Notes: generated by a model from the sequence alone, not told the origin. A DNA stretch of 64,000 bases from Clostridium tepidiprofundi DSM 19306 (GCF_001594005.1 NZ_LTBA01000001.1:124001-188000); one strand, 5' to 3'; shown: positions 45,546 to 55,733, counted from the first letter of the stretch. Numbers and translations are program-made.

Positions 45546-46863
45546 CGTTTATAACCCCCATCAAATCATATTCTAAAGCTTTAATTATTTTTACATTAAC
45601 AATATCACCAGCATTTAAAGAAACATTTGATTTAACTAATATTTCACCATCTACTTCAGGAGCCATTTCATAGCTTCTTACATGATAATATTGACCATCA
45701 TATTCATCAACAATAGCTTCATACACTTTACCAATCTTACTTAAATTAATTTCAAATGAAATATTTTGTTGTAAAAACATTAGTTCTGCTTCTCTAAATT
45801 CTTTTACTTCTTCATCTATTTGGTTAGGCATATCATATGCAGCAGTATCTTCTTCCCTAGAATATTTAAAAACACCTAACTTATCAAATCTTGTTTTCTT
45901 AATAAAATTTTTAAGTTCATTGAATTCTTCTTCCTTTTCCCCCGGAAAACCAACTATAAACGTAGTTCTTAATATAACATTTGGAATCTTTTCTCTAATT
46001 TTATTTATATTGTTCAGAATAACTTTTTTCCTTCCTCTTCTTCGCATATTTTTTAGTATATTGTCACTTATGTGTTGAAGAGGAATATCAATATACTTAC
46101 ATACTTTTTCATTTGATGCAATTTCATCTATAATTTCATCTGTTATTTCTTCTGCATAGCAATATAATAATCTTATCCACTTTAGCTCTTTAATATTCGA
46201 TAATTTATTTAATAGCAAATGTAAACTCTTTTGACCATATAAATCCACACCATACATTGTAGTATCCTGTGCAACTAGAATGAGTTCTTTTACTCCCATA
46301 TCAACAAGCTCAATAGCTTCATTATATATATCTTCTATTGATCTGCTCCTAAATTTTCCTCTTATTTGTGGTATTGCACAATATGCACAACTATTGTTAC
46401 ATCCTTCAGAAATTCTTAAATAAGCAATATGTGGTTTTGTAGTAAGTACTCTTTTACCAGTATTAATATTGATATCACTATAGCTACAAAAAGAACATTT
46501 CTCTTTTTTATTTAATGCACCTTCAATAACATCATTTAAATGAATATAATCATTAACACCTAAAATACCATCTATTTCAGGCATTAATTCTAATAGCTTT
46601 TTACCATATCTTTGTGTTAAACATCCTGTTGCTATCAAGGCTTTACAATTTTGTTTTTTATAATTCGCCATATACAAAATCGTATTAATCGATTCTTGTT
46701 TAGAATCTTCTATAAAACCGCAAGTATTTATAATGATAATATCCGCTTCTTCCGGCTTATCAGTTATTTTATAGTTGTTACTTAAAGAATTCAGCATAAT
46801 CTCAGAATCTATTCTATTTTTATCACATCCTAAATTAATAACACACGCTTTTAAATTGTTCAC
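45529..46863 (-). CDS. rimO: Ribosomal protein S12 methylthiotransferase RimO
   Basis: This 444-residue radical-SAM methylthiotransferase modifies a conserved Asp of ribosomal protein S12. N-terminal cysteines are in INLGCDKNRIDSE, NTCGFIEDS and TGCLTQRYG; the radical SAM cluster is in GCNNSCAYCAIPQIRGKFRSR; a TRAM domain ends the protein. It is distinguished from MiaB by the NLGCDKN opening. It is followed by overlapping pgsA. Confidence 0.94.
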   Translation of the reverse strand: MNNLKACVINLGCDKNRIDSEIMLNSLSNNYKITDKPEEADIIIINTCGFIEDSKQESINTILYMANYKKQNCKALIATGCLTQRYGKKLLELMPEIDGILGVNDYIHLNDVIEGALNKKEKCSFCSYSDININTGKRVLTTKPHIAYLRISEGCNNSCAYCAIPQIRGKFRSRSIEDIYNEAIELVDMGVKELILVAQDTTMYGVDLYGQKSLHLLLNKLSNIKELKWIRLLYCYAEEITDEIIDEIASNEKVCKYIDIPLQHISDNILKNMRRRGRKKVILNNINKIREKIPNVILRTTFIVGFPGEKEEEFNELKNFIKKTRFDKLGVFKYSREEDTAAYDMPNQIDEEVKEFREAELMFLQQNISFEINLSKIGKVYEAIVDEYDGQYYHVRSYEMAPEVDGEILVKSNVSLNAGDIVNVKIIKALEYDLMGVINDESSK

Positions 46864-46902
46864 TTCATCTTCCTCCTAAGTAGTTCTTATAAATTAATTC
46901 TA

Positions 46903-49254
46903 CTATATTTGTTCTTTTGTTACTAACACTTGTCTTGGTTTGCTTCCATTTCTTGCAGAAATAATTCCCCTATCCTCCATTTCATCCATTAATCTAGCAG
47001 CTCTATTATAACCTATTTTAAATTTTCTTTGAAGCATTGATGTAGATGCATAGTTGCTTTTAATCACAAATTCAATTGCTTCACTCAATAAAGAATCAGT
47101 TTCATTTTTTTTACTATTATCTGCATTTAAATTATTGTCAATTTCATTAATAATATCCGTCTCGTATTCTATATTTTCTACATGAACTTTTATAAATTCT
47201 ACAACCCTTTCAACTTCAGCTTCAGAAATAAAAGCACCTTGAATTCTTATAGGCTTTGGTGCACCAACGGGATAGAATAACATATCTCCCTTACCTAATA
47301 ATTTTTCTGCTCCTGATGAATCAAGAATAGTTCTTGAATCTATTTGACTTGAAACTGCAAATGAAATTCTAGAAGGTATGTTTGCTTTTATCATGCCTGT
47401 AATAACATCTACAGACGGCCTTTGTGTAGCAATTACCAAATGCATTCCAGCAGCTCGTGCCATTTGTGCTAATCTAGCTATATAATCTTCTACATCCTTG
47501 GGTGCAACCATCATAAGATCAGCTAATTCATCAATTATTATTACAATCCAAGGCATTTTTTCTGAAATTTTTCCTTGCTCTACTAAATAATTATAACCTT
47601 CAATATTTCTAACACCATTATCTGCAAAAGCTTTATATCTTCTAGTCATTTCATTTACAGCCCAATTTAATGCACTTGCAGCTTTTTTAGTATCGGTCAC
47701 AACAGGAATTAACAAATGAGGAATACCATTGTAAATGTTGAGTTCAACAACTTTAGGATCTATTAATAACAGTTTAACATTTTCTGGAGAATATTTGAAC
47801 AATAAACTTATTATTAATGAATTAATGCAAACACTTTTCCCTGAACCAGTTGCACCAGCAACTAATACATGAGGCATTTTACTTAAATCACCTACAACAC
47901 AATTTCCTGCGATATCCTTACCAAGGCAAAATGCTAAATTATTCTTTGAACTGCTAAATTCTGTTGATTCTATTACTTCCCTCAAGCAAACAGGAAGTTG
48001 CTCTTTATTTGGTACCTCTATTCCAACGGCTGCTTTTCCTGGAATAGGAGCTTCAATTCTTATTCCAGAAGATGCTAAATTTAGCGCAATATCATCTGCT
48101 AAATTAACTATTTTACTAACTTTAACACCTGGATCTGGTTGCAATTCAAATCTTGTAACTGAAGGTCCTTTTGTAACCTGAATAACTTTAGCTTTTACGC
48201 CAAAACTATTCAATGTATCTTGAAGTTTTGTGGCACTATTAAGTAACTCTCTTTTATCACTTTTTTTAGATTTATGTTCATTGTTTTCTTCTAACAAATC
48301 TATAGTTGGAAATGTATATATTGGTTTTTCTTTCATAACTAAGGAATTTATTTTTATTTCTTCTTCTATTTTTTCTTTAGTTGTTTTTTTATCATCAAAT
48401 GAGTTAATCTCATTTTCCTTATCGGTATTATCTTCTTGAATAATTACATTTTCGTAGTCAAGTTTTATTTTTTCATTTTTTTCCTTGTAATAATCTATTT
48501 TTTCATCTTCACTATCATCATTATCGATATTTATTTTTTTTACGAAATCAATTATCTTAATTTTACTATTGATGTTCTTTATAAAGCTTTCTTTGTTATT
48601 ATCACAAACAATTAATGCTTCATCATCAGTTTCAATATCATTATCTCCAAATTCTACGCTACTTATTTTCCTTTCTCTTTTTAAAACTTCCTTTAATGAT
48701 GCAAATATATCATACAATGATATTCTAAATATCAATAATAAGCTAATTATATATATTGCTGAAAAAATAATATAGCAACCAACATTTGAAAATAGCTTGT
48801 ACAAAGGTACATCAATAATATACCCTAATATACCTCCATGAACAATTGATTTTACATGCCAAAACTTTTCAAATCCAAGTTTGAATTTCCCTTCACTATA
48901 GAAGTCTTTCAACTTAACCATTTGAATGAATAAAAGTGTATTTATGAGAAACAAATTAATACCATAAAATTTTGCATTAAAATTAACTTTTCCTTTTTTA
49001 ACAATCAAACAAAAACCAACAAATATTATTATAAAGGGAAATATATATGATCCTAATCCTAAAACTGCAATCAATAATTTTCTAATAAAATCGCCAAAAA
49101 AACCTGATGAAGTTGTTGAATTAAACAATCTAGAAAATACGCTAAAAATTATTAAAATACCTGTTGTTATCATAATGATACCTTTTATTTCATTAACAGA
49201 CTCCAAATTATTTTCCTTTATCTTCTTATTTGTAGACTTTTTTCTTCTAGCCAA
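46903..49254 (-). CDS. spoIIIE: DNA translocase FtsK/SpoIIIE
   Basis: The 783-residue translocase is close to B. subtilis SpoIIIE in size. Four membrane helices occupy about residues 20-175, followed by an acidic, low-complexity linker. The RecA-like motor has Walker A VAGATGSGKSVCIN, Walker B WIVIIIDELADLM and IATQRPSVDVITG. The C-terminal winged gamma domain contains QRKFKIGYNRAARLMDEME. The frame is open to 49305, but GGAGGTGAT favours the TTG at 49254. It moves the chromosome into the forespore and clears septa. Confidence 0.94.
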   Translation of the reverse strand: MARRKKSTNKKIKENNLESVNEIKGIIMITTGILIIFSVFSRLFNSTTSSGFFGDFIRKLLIAVLGLGSYIFPFIIIFVGFCLIVKKGKVNFNAKFYGINLFLINTLLFIQMVKLKDFYSEGKFKLGFEKFWHVKSIVHGGILGYIIDVPLYKLFSNVGCYIIFSAIYIISLLLIFRISLYDIFASLKEVLKRERKISSVEFGDNDIETDDEALIVCDNNKESFIKNINSKIKIIDFVKKINIDNDDSEDEKIDYYKEKNEKIKLDYENVIIQEDNTDKENEINSFDDKKTTKEKIEEEIKINSLVMKEKPIYTFPTIDLLEENNEHKSKKSDKRELLNSATKLQDTLNSFGVKAKVIQVTKGPSVTRFELQPDPGVKVSKIVNLADDIALNLASSGIRIEAPIPGKAAVGIEVPNKEQLPVCLREVIESTEFSSSKNNLAFCLGKDIAGNCVVGDLSKMPHVLVAGATGSGKSVCINSLIISLLFKYSPENVKLLLIDPKVVELNIYNGIPHLLIPVVTDTKKAASALNWAVNEMTRRYKAFADNGVRNIEGYNYLVEQGKISEKMPWIVIIIDELADLMMVAPKDVEDYIARLAQMARAAGMHLVIATQRPSVDVITGMIKANIPSRISFAVSSQIDSRTILDSSGAEKLLGKGDMLFYPVGAPKPIRIQGAFISEAEVERVVEFIKVHVENIEYETDIINEIDNNLNADNSKKNETDSLLSEAIEFVIKSNYASTSMLQRKFKIGYNRAARLMDEMEDRGIISARNGSKPRQVLVTKEQI

Positions 49255-49314
49255 AATATCACCTCCACAAGTATTATTTCTACATTCGTTATATTTTTCC
49301 TCCAATACAAAAGT

Positions 49315-49343
49315 AAAGAACCATAGAAAGTCTATGATTCTTT
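49315..49343 (-). terminator. Weak hairpin after tepA
   Basis: 13-bp stem with one wobble pair (49315-49327 with 49331-49343) overlapping the end of the gene, followed on the minus strand by ACTTTTG. It may attenuate rather than stop transcription into spoIIIE. Confidence 0.5.
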
Positions 49344-50036
49344 ATTCTTAATGATTTCATTTAATTTATTAAGAGCTTCCTTCACTCCACCAACTTCATC
49401 TATTAAACCATATTCAACAGCTTGTTTTCCAATCAAAATTGTTCCCATATCATTTAGTAATTCATCTGTTTGAAGCATCATTTTTTTCAATGTCTCTTTA
49501 TTGATTTTTGATGTTCTTGTAATAAATTCTAGTATTCTATCTTGCATTTTCTTAAAATATTCAAATGTTTGAGGAACCCCAATAATAAGTCCATTCATTC
49601 TTATTGGATGAATAATCATTGTAGCTGTTGGCGAAATGAATGAAAAATCAGCAGACGTAGCCAAAGGCACTCCTATCGAATGGCCTCCACCAATAACCAA
49701 AGAAACTGTTGGTTTGCTTAAACTTCTTATCATCTCAGCAATTGCAAGACCTGCTTCAACATCCCCTCCTACAGTATTTAATACAATCAAAACTCCTCTA
49801 ACTTTATCACTTCTTTCCATAGAAATAATTTGTGGAATAATATGCTCATACTTAGTCGTTTTTGTCTGAGGTGACTGTACCATGTGTCCTTCAATTTGAC
49901 CTATTATAGGCAATATCTGAATACTTTCATCTGATTTTGTAATACCTGTAACACCTAATTCTTTAATATTCTTAATTTCTTTAGCAACTTCTTTCTTTTC
50001 ATCATCTGTATTGCTTTCTTTTTCAATATTTAACAT
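49332..50036 (-). CDS. tepA: ClpP-like serine protease TepA (YmfB)
   Basis: The 234-residue protein belongs to the ClpP fold family. The Ser nucleophile is in GGGHSIGVPLA, the His in TATMIIHPIRMNG, and LNTVGGDVEAGLAIAEMI is the first strand-helix unit. In B. subtilis it was named translocation-enhancing protein and has been linked to protein secretion and spore protein degradation. AGGAGG sets the ATG at 50036. It lies between dapG and spoIIIE as in Bacillus. Confidence 0.9.
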   Translation of the reverse strand: MLNIEKESNTDDEKKEVAKEIKNIKELGVTGITKSDESIQILPIIGQIEGHMVQSPQTKTTKYEHIIPQIISMERSDKVRGVLIVLNTVGGDVEAGLAIAEMIRSLSKPTVSLVIGGGHSIGVPLATSADFSFISPTATMIIHPIRMNGLIIGVPQTFEYFKKMQDRILEFITRTSKINKETLKKMMLQTDELLNDMGTILIGKQAVEYGLIDEVGGVKEALNKLNEIIKNKES

Positions 50037-50104
50037 AGCAATTCCTCCTAACACAAATTATTTTTCGCATTAGAAGGTTATGATATTCATAATTATATTA
50101 ATTT

Positions 50105-51289
50105 TTATAAATCAAATTCATTATGGAGTGCATTAATCGCATTAGATACATCATTTGAATTAATTAGACACCAAATTGTCATATGTGAATCTGCAGTTTG
50201 TAAAACCTCTACTCCTTCACGTGTAAGTGCCTTTAATATCTTTGCCATAACTCCAGGTCTTCCTTTCATTCCTTCACCAATCACAGATAACTTACTGCAA
50301 TTTTCAATATATGAAAAACTTAATTTTAAATCTTTTATAATCAATATTAATTTATCTAAATCTTTCTTATCTATCGTAAAAATTTTTTCTTTAGGGAAAA
50401 CATTTATTAAATCTAAACTTATATTATTTTCCGCAAGCACATCAAATAAATTATTATAAGCTTCTTCAAAGTTATTTGTTACTCTAATTTGAACTCTATC
50501 ATTTATGTTAGTAATGCCTGTAATAATTTTTTCAGATTTACTACTAAATTCATTTATTAGAGTCCCTTCACTATCGCTAAATGTATTCTTAATCAAAAGT
50601 GGTATATTATGCTTTTCAGAAATTTCAACTGCTCTAGGATGAATTACTTTTGCTCCTTGATGTGCAAATTGGAAAATTTCTTTATAGCTTATTTCTTTTA
50701 TTAGAGAGGCATTAGGAACTATTCTTGGGTCAGAAGTCATAATACCATCAACATCTGTATAAATCTCAACCCTGTTGGCTTTTAATGCAGCTCCTAAAAT
50801 AGCAGCTGTTACATCACTGCCCCCTCGTCCAATTGTAGTAATAAATCCTTTGCTATCTATACCCTGAAAACCAGCAACAACTGGTATAATATTATCATCA
50901 AGTAAATTTAAAATCATTTCAGTATTAACATCAATAATATTAGCTGCACCATGTATACTATCAGTCAATATTCCGGCTTGTCCTCCCGTTAATGGGTGTG
51001 CATTAATACCATTTTTATTCAATTGTTCAGCCATAACAACCGAACTAATTATTTCTCCACAACTCATTAACAAATCAACTGCCAATAAATTAGTTGATTT
51101 GAAATCATTGCCTACCAATGATAACAATGTATCGGTTGCATATGGTTCTCCTTTTCTTCCCATAGCAGAAACCACTATTACAGGCATATTACCCTGTTCA
51201 ATACATCCTTTAACTTTAGATACTATCAATTTTCTTCTCTTCTCTGTAGAAACAGATGTACCACCAAATTTTTGAATAACTATATTCAT
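50105..51289 (-). CDS. dapG: Aspartate kinase
   Basis: The 394-residue enzyme phosphorylates aspartate, the first step to diaminopimelate, lysine, threonine and methionine. It opens with VIQKFGGTSVSTEKRR, has GFQGIDSKGFITTIGRGGSD and the YTDVDGIMTSDPR segment, and ends with two ACT domains (about 260-394) for allosteric control. The operon position between ymxH and tepA matches DapG. The longer frame starts at 51301, but GGAGG lies inside it and serves the ATG at 51289. Confidence 0.93.
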   Translation of the reverse strand: MNIVIQKFGGTSVSTEKRRKLIVSKVKGCIEQGNMPVIVVSAMGRKGEPYATDTLLSLVGNDFKSTNLLAVDLLMSCGEIISSVVMAEQLNKNGINAHPLTGGQAGILTDSIHGAANIIDVNTEMILNLLDDNIIPVVAGFQGIDSKGFITTIGRGGSDVTAAILGAALKANRVEIYTDVDGIMTSDPRIVPNASLIKEISYKEIFQFAHQGAKVIHPRAVEISEKHNIPLLIKNTFSDSEGTLINEFSSKSEKIITGITNINDRVQIRVTNNFEEAYNNLFDVLAENNISLDLINVFPKEKIFTIDKKDLDKLILIIKDLKLSFSYIENCSKLSVIGEGMKGRPGVMAKILKALTREGVEVLQTADSHMTIWCLINSNDVSNAINALHNEFDL

Positions 51290-51304
51290 ATTTACCTCCA
51301 AACA

Positions 51305-51568
51305 CTATTTTAACTCTTCATACTCCACATCTATTATTATAGTTCTATATCCAATTTTTTTTACACAATCCCATTCAATTTCCTTAAATTCATCTTTGCT
51401 AAATAAACTAAATTTTGATCTATTACAATTTAAAATTAATGCTTTTAAATTTCCCTGTTCATCAACAATAATATCATTATTTCCTAGATAATCATACTTA
51501 TCCCCATCATTAATATTTATTATCTCAAATTTTTCCATTTCGCTATAATATTTATTGTTTATTTCCAT
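51305..51568 (-). CDS. ymxH: YlmC/YmxH family PRC-barrel sporulation protein
   Basis: The 87-residue PRC-barrel protein matches YmxH/YlmC in size and position (between the M16 peptidase and dapG). It has YDYLGNNDIIVDEQGNLKALIL, typical of the fold, and a C-terminal WDCVKKIGYRTIII. The function is not established; YlmC-like genes are conserved in spore formers. GGGGGAG precedes the ATG at 51568. Confidence 0.85.
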   Translation of the reverse strand: MEINNKYYSEMEKFEIININDGDKYDYLGNNDIIVDEQGNLKALILNCNRSKFSLFSKDEFKEIEWDCVKKIGYRTIIIDVEYEELK

Positions 51569-51640
51569 ATAACTCCCCCATATTTTCAAATAATCTATAT
51601 TAATTATATGAATACATATTGGAAGTTATAACCTTAATAC

Positions 51641-52912
51641 CTATTTATACAAAATCACATCTCTACCCAATGCTTTTAAAACAGTTTCATAATTATTTCC
51701 TACTAAAGCAATATTTTTTATTCCTTTTCTTAACGTTTTATCCATAACACTGTTTATATTATTTATATCTATATTATCAATTTTCTCAAGAACATGCTCT
51801 GGTGTATTTACCTTATTTAAGAAAAGAACACTTCTACCATTTTTGAACATTCTACTACTGGTACTTTCTAAACCTAATATATAGCTTCCTTTAAGTTGTT
51901 CTTTAGCCTTATACAATTTTTCATCTGTTATAAATCCTTTTGTAAATTTTTGTAATTCATCATTTATTATGTTTAGAGCATCTCTTATGTATTTTATGTT
52001 TAAAGCTGCATAAATTGAAACAATTCCTGTATTTATCAAAGAAGATGAATAGGAATAAATTGAATAGCACATTCCTAATTCTTCTCTAAGTTTTTGAAAT
52101 AAAATTGATGATGCTCCTCCTCCTAAAATATTACATAGCAATGTCAAAGAATATATATCATCATTTCCTATTTCAATACCAGGTATTCCTATATTTATAT
52201 GGAGTTGTTCAATATTCTTTTCTTTTAAAAACACATTTTCTAATATACTAGGTTTGGAATATTTTGTGATTTTCTTTGTTTTACTATTCCAATTGCCAAA
52301 ATATTTTTCAACTAATCTAATTATCTTATTTGAATCAAAATTTCCACAAATAGAGATAACTGAATTTTCAGGTATATAGTATGAGTAAATATATTCTTTT
52401 AACAAATCCCTATCAAGTTTTTTAAGCGTTTCTTTTGTACCCAATATAGGAAGAGAGATAGAATCATCTCCCCATATAGCCTTACTATGTAAATCTAACA
52501 ATACATCTTCTGGTGAATCTTCGTTCATGTCAATTTCTTCATAAATAACACTTTTTTCTTTTTCAATATCTTCTTCTGCAAGCTTACTATTAAACAACAT
52601 ATCAGATAAAATATCTAATGCTAATTCTAAATGAGTATTTAACACTTTTATATAATAACAAGTTGCTTCTTTCCCAGTAAAAGCATTAATTTGTCCACCA
52701 ACATCTTCTATCTCTTCTGCAATTTTTTTAGCTGTTCTATTAGTTGTTCCTTTAAACAACATATGTTCTATAAAATGAGATATACCATTATTGTATTTAT
52801 TTTCATTTCTAGAACCATTTTCAATCCAAAGACCAACACTTATAGAACTTACATAATCAATATTTTCCACAACTACTCTTAATCCATTATCTAAAGTAAA
52901 AAATTCATACAT
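51641..52912 (-). CDS. M16 family zinc metallopeptidase (YmxG-like)
   Basis: This 423-residue pitrilysin-type peptidase has the inverted zinc motif in HFIEHMLFKG (HxxEH) and the downstream Glu in VIYEEIDMNEDSPED. The C-terminal half is the second M16 domain. It resembles B. subtilis YmxG (MlpA), encoded downstream of pnp as here. The natural substrate is unknown. GAGGAGAG precedes the ATG. Confidence 0.9.
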   Translation of the reverse strand: MYEFFTLDNGLRVVVENIDYVSSISVGLWIENGSRNENKYNNGISHFIEHMLFKGTTNRTAKKIAEEIEDVGGQINAFTGKEATCYYIKVLNTHLELALDILSDMLFNSKLAEEDIEKEKSVIYEEIDMNEDSPEDVLLDLHSKAIWGDDSISLPILGTKETLKKLDRDLLKEYIYSYYIPENSVISICGNFDSNKIIRLVEKYFGNWNSKTKKITKYSKPSILENVFLKEKNIEQLHINIGIPGIEIGNDDIYSLTLLCNILGGGASSILFQKLREELGMCYSIYSYSSSLINTGIVSIYAALNIKYIRDALNIINDELQKFTKGFITDEKLYKAKEQLKGSYILGLESTSSRMFKNGRSVLFLNKVNTPEHVLEKIDNIDINNINSVMDKTLRKGIKNIALVGNNYETVLKALGRDVILYK

Positions 52913-52956
52913 ATGTTTTCTCTCCTCAATAATAGAATATCAATTATTCTATAATA

Positions 52957-52976
52957 AAAAGGCATCTCAGTGCCTT
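52957..52976 (-). terminator. pnp terminator
   Basis: AAGGCA/TGCCTT stem (52959-52964 with 52971-52976), 6-nt loop, then TTTATT on the minus strand. Confidence 0.8.
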
Positions 52977-52981
52977 ATATT

Positions 52982-55102
52982 TTAATCATTTTTATTTTCA
53001 TTTATAGTTTCTTTTATTGCATCCTTTCTTGATAAATTTACTCTTCCCTGACTATCAATATCAGTAACTTTAACTAAAATTTCATCACCTATTGATACAA
53101 TATCTTCAACTTTATTAACCCTATTTACATCTAACTTAGATATGTGAACTAATCCTTCTTTGCCAGGAAGTATTTCAGTAAATGCTCCAAATTTAGTTAT
53201 TTTAGTTACTCTGCCAAGATAAATTTCACCCACTTTAACTTCTTTAGTTATTTCTAAAATCATTTTCATAGCATTTTGGGCACATTCCATATCAGAAGAC
53301 ATAACAACAATCTTTCCATCATCATAAGTATCTATTTTAACTCCTGTATCAGCTATTATCTTCTTAATTGTTTTTCCACCAGGTCCAATCACATCTCTTA
53401 CTTTTTCAGGGTCTACATTTATTGTAAGCATTCTTGGTGCATATGGAGATAATTCTTTTCTTGGTTCAGGAATAGTTTTGTTAATAAGTTCTAATATTTG
53501 AATTCTAGCTTTTCTAGCTCCATAAATAGCTTTTTCAATGACATTTTTAGAAAGCCCATGAATTTTAGTATCTACTTGTATAGCTGTTATACCTTTTTCA
53601 GTTCCTGCTACTTTGAAATCCATATCTCCAAAGAAGTCTTCCAATCCTTGAATATCTGTCAATACCTCTTCTTCTGATAAATCTTCACTAGTAATCAATC
53701 CCATAGCTATACCTGCAGCAGGTCTTTTTATTGGTACACCTGCATCTAGTAGTGCCAATGTACTACCACAAACACTTGCTTGAGATGTTGAACCATTAGA
53801 ACTTAAAACTTCCGAAACAAGTCTTATTGCATAAGGGAATTCTTCTTCTGAAGGAATTAATGGTTCTAATGCTTTTTCAGCCAATGCACCGTGACCTATT
53901 TCCCTTCTTCCAGGTCCTCTCATTGGTCTAACTTCACCGACACTATATGAAGGAAAATTATAATGATGCATATACCTTTTGTGATCCTCATCTGATAATC
54001 CATCTAATATTTGCACATCTCCCATAGCACCTAATGTTGCAACAGTCATTACTTGAGTTAATCCTCTTGTGAATAAACCTGTTCCATGTGTTCGTGGTAA
54101 TAATCCAACTTCACAACTCAAAGGTCTTATCTCATCAAAAGCTCTTCCATCAGGTCTTCTTTTTTCGTATAACAACATGTTTCTAACTACTTCTTTTTGA
54201 ATTCTGTATACAACATCTGCTATATCTGCAGCATTATCAGGGTATTTCTCTGAAAACTCCTCACTTATTCTTTCTTTTACCTCATCCATCTTTGCATTTC
54301 TTTCATCTTTATCAGTTATATACATAGCTTCTTTTATAATTTCATATGAAAATTCTCTAACTTCTTCTTCAATTTCTCCATCAACTTTATAGAGAATTGG
54401 TTCTGTTTTTTCTTTGCCAAATTTTTTCATAGCTTCTTCTTGGAACTCTATAATTTTTTGACAATGTTCAAACCCAAAATAAATAGCTTTTATCATTGTA
54501 TCTTCATCAACTTCATTTCCACCTGCTTCAATCATCATAACTCTTTCTTTTGTAGCTGAAACTGTCAAATTAAGATCGCTTTTTTCCCTCTCCTCAGCAG
54601 TTGGATTTAGTATAAACTTTCCATCAATCATTCCAACTAGTACAGTAGCTACTGGAATATTGAAAGGAATACTTGATAGACATAATGCCAAAGATGCCCC
54701 ATTCATTGCTAATATTTCAGGTAAATTATCTTGTTCAACGGATAAAACTGTACATACAATTTGGACATCATTTCTGTAACCTTTAGGGAATAATGGTCTT
54801 AGAGGTCTATCTATAGCTCTTGCACTAAGAATAGCTTTTTCTGAAGGTTTACCTTCTCTTTTTATAAATCCGCCAGGTATCTTTCCTACAGAGTATAGTC
54901 TTTCCTCATAATCTACACTAAGTGGAAAAAAGTCTATACCCTCTCTTGGTTCTTTAGATGAATTGACATTTACCATTATTACCGTCTCACCGTAACTTAT
55001 AAATATTTGTGCATCAGAAAGCATACCCGTCTTTCCATATTCAACTTTTAATGTCCTGTTACCAATAATAGTTTCCAGTATATTTATTTCACTCATTAAC
55101 AT
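52982..55102 (-). CDS. pnp: Polyribonucleotide nucleotidyltransferase (PNPase)
   Basis: The 706-residue phosphorolytic 3'-5' exoribonuclease has two RNase PH domains, a helical linker, a KH domain ([15 protein letters not shown]) and an S1 domain ([28 protein letters not shown]). Catalytic region: [20 protein letters not shown]. The ATG at 55102 has no adjacent Shine-Dalgarno; a second in-frame ATG is at 55096. A strong AAGGAGGT lies about 110 nt upstream, separated from the start by a predicted four-way junction. Confidence 0.96.
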   Translation of the reverse strand: MLMSEINILETIIGNRTLKVEYGKTGMLSDAQIFISYGETVIMVNVNSSKEPREGIDFFPLSVDYEERLYSVGKIPGGFIKREGKPSEKAILSARAIDRPLRPLFPKGYRNDVQIVCTVLSVEQDNLPEILAMNGASLALCLSSIPFNIPVATVLVGMIDGKFILNPTAEEREKSDLNLTVSATKERVMMIEAGGNEVDEDTMIKAIYFGFEHCQKIIEFQEEAMKKFGKEKTEPILYKVDGEIEEEVREFSYEIIKEAMYITDKDERNAKMDEVKERISEEFSEKYPDNAADIADVVYRIQKEVVRNMLLYEKRRPDGRAFDEIRPLSCEVGLLPRTHGTGLFTRGLTQVMTVATLGAMGDVQILDGLSDEDHKRYMHHYNFPSYSVGEVRPMRGPGRREIGHGALAEKALEPLIPSEEEFPYAIRLVSEVLSSNGSTSQASVCGSTLALLDAGVPIKRPAAGIAMGLITSEDLSEEEVLTDIQGLEDFFGDMDFKVAGTEKGITAIQVDTKIHGLSKNVIEKAIYGARKARIQILELINKTIPEPRKELSPYAPRMLTINVDPEKVRDVIGPGGKTIKKIIADTGVKIDTYDDGKIVVMSSDMECAQNAMKMILEITKEVKVGEIYLGRVTKITKFGAFTEILPGKEGLVHISKLDVNRVNKVEDIVSIGDEILVKVTDIDSQGRVNLSRKDAIKETINENKND

Positions 55103-55104
55103 AT

Positions 55105-55218
55105 CTGATTTCTAAAACCATAAGTTAAAACTTTATAGTTTTCACACTAAAAAATAGTGCGGTAGTATTTTAATATAGTTTATGTATTAATACTACAGAA
55201 ATCAGTTTCCACCTCCTT
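55105..55218 (-). promoter_or_regulatory. Structured pnp leader bridging Shine-Dalgarno and start codon
   Basis: On the minus strand: AAGGAGGT (complement of 55211-55218), 5 nt, a 9-bp closing helix CTGATTTCT/AGAAATCAG (55197-55205 with 55105-55113), 2 nt, ATG. Inside the closing helix three hairpins follow with no spacers: GTAGTATT/AATACTAC (55162-55169 with 55189-55196), CGCACTA/TAGTGTG (55143-55149 with 55155-55161) and AAAACT/AGTTTT (55127-55132 with 55137-55142). Confidence 0.75.
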
Positions 55219-55292
55219 CTGAAATTCCTAAATTATTAAGTTGTTATTTAAAATTATAATATCTAATATTATTCTTTTATATCTTCTAATAC

Positions 55293-55301
55293 ATTATACC
55301 A
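55293..55301 (-). promoter_or_regulatory. pnp promoter, extended -10
   Basis: TGGTATAAT (complement of 55293-55301) without a good -35. It gives pnp a leader of about 190 nt, separate from rpsO. Confidence 0.6.
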
Positions 55302-55324
55302 TCATTTGTTGATTTTAAAAATAA

Positions 55325-55345
55325 TAGAGCGGCTCAACCGCTCTA
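55325..55345 (-). terminator. rpsO terminator
   Basis: 8-bp G/C-rich stem TAGAGCGG/CCGCTCTA (55325-55332 with 55338-55345), 5-nt loop, TTATTTTT on the minus strand. Confidence 0.9.
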
Positions 55346-55347
55346 AA

Positions 55348-55614
55348 TTATTTTCTTAATCCTAATTTTGCAATAATAGCACGATATCTTTCAATATCAT
55401 TCTTCTTTAAGTAATTTAAAAAGCCTCTTCTTTGACCAACCATCTTCAATAATCCTCTTCTTGAATGGTGATCTTTTTTATGAACCTTTAAGTGTTCATT
55501 TAAGTGATTGATTCTATAAGTAAGTAATGCTATCTGAACTTCTGGTGAACCAGTATCTCCTTCGTGCATAGCATACTCTTTAATTATTTGTTCTTTAACA
55601 GCCTTATCCATCAT
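55348..55614 (-). CDS. rpsO: 30S ribosomal protein S15
   Basis: The 88-residue primary 16S rRNA-binding protein has [38 protein letters not shown], the S15 signature, and ends [27 protein letters not shown] fits the ATG at 55614; the adjacent ATG at 55611 is an alternative. The leader carries a three-way-junction-like fold. Confidence 0.97.
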   Translation of the reverse strand: MMDKAVKEQIIKEYAMHEGDTGSPEVQIALLTYRINHLNEHLKVHKKDHHSRRGLLKMVGQRRGFLNYLKKNDIERYRAIIAKLGLRK

Positions 55615-55639
55615 AAGTAACACCTCCGAAATATTATCT

Positions 55640-55685
55640 CCCTATCCCAAGAATACGTTGGCTAATCGAAATACTTAGTATAGGG
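55640..55685 (-). promoter_or_regulatory. rpsO leader fold, candidate S15 autoregulatory site
   Basis: On the minus strand CCCTAT/ATAGGG (55680-55685 with 55640-55645) encloses two short hairpins, CTAA...TTAG and CCAA...TTGG, making a three-way junction before the Shine-Dalgarno. S15 autoregulates through leader RNAs in several bacteria; this fold is read by eye. Confidence 0.55.
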
Positions 55686-55694
55686 TTCATAACA

Positions 55695-55723
55695 ATTATA
55701 ACAAAGAAAACTTTAGTTGTAAA
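55695..55723 (-). promoter_or_regulatory. rpsO promoter
   Basis: TTTACA (complement of 55718-55723), 17-bp spacer, TATAAT (complement of 55695-55700) with extended TGT. Confidence 0.8.
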
Positions 55724-55733
55724 ATATTTTTTG

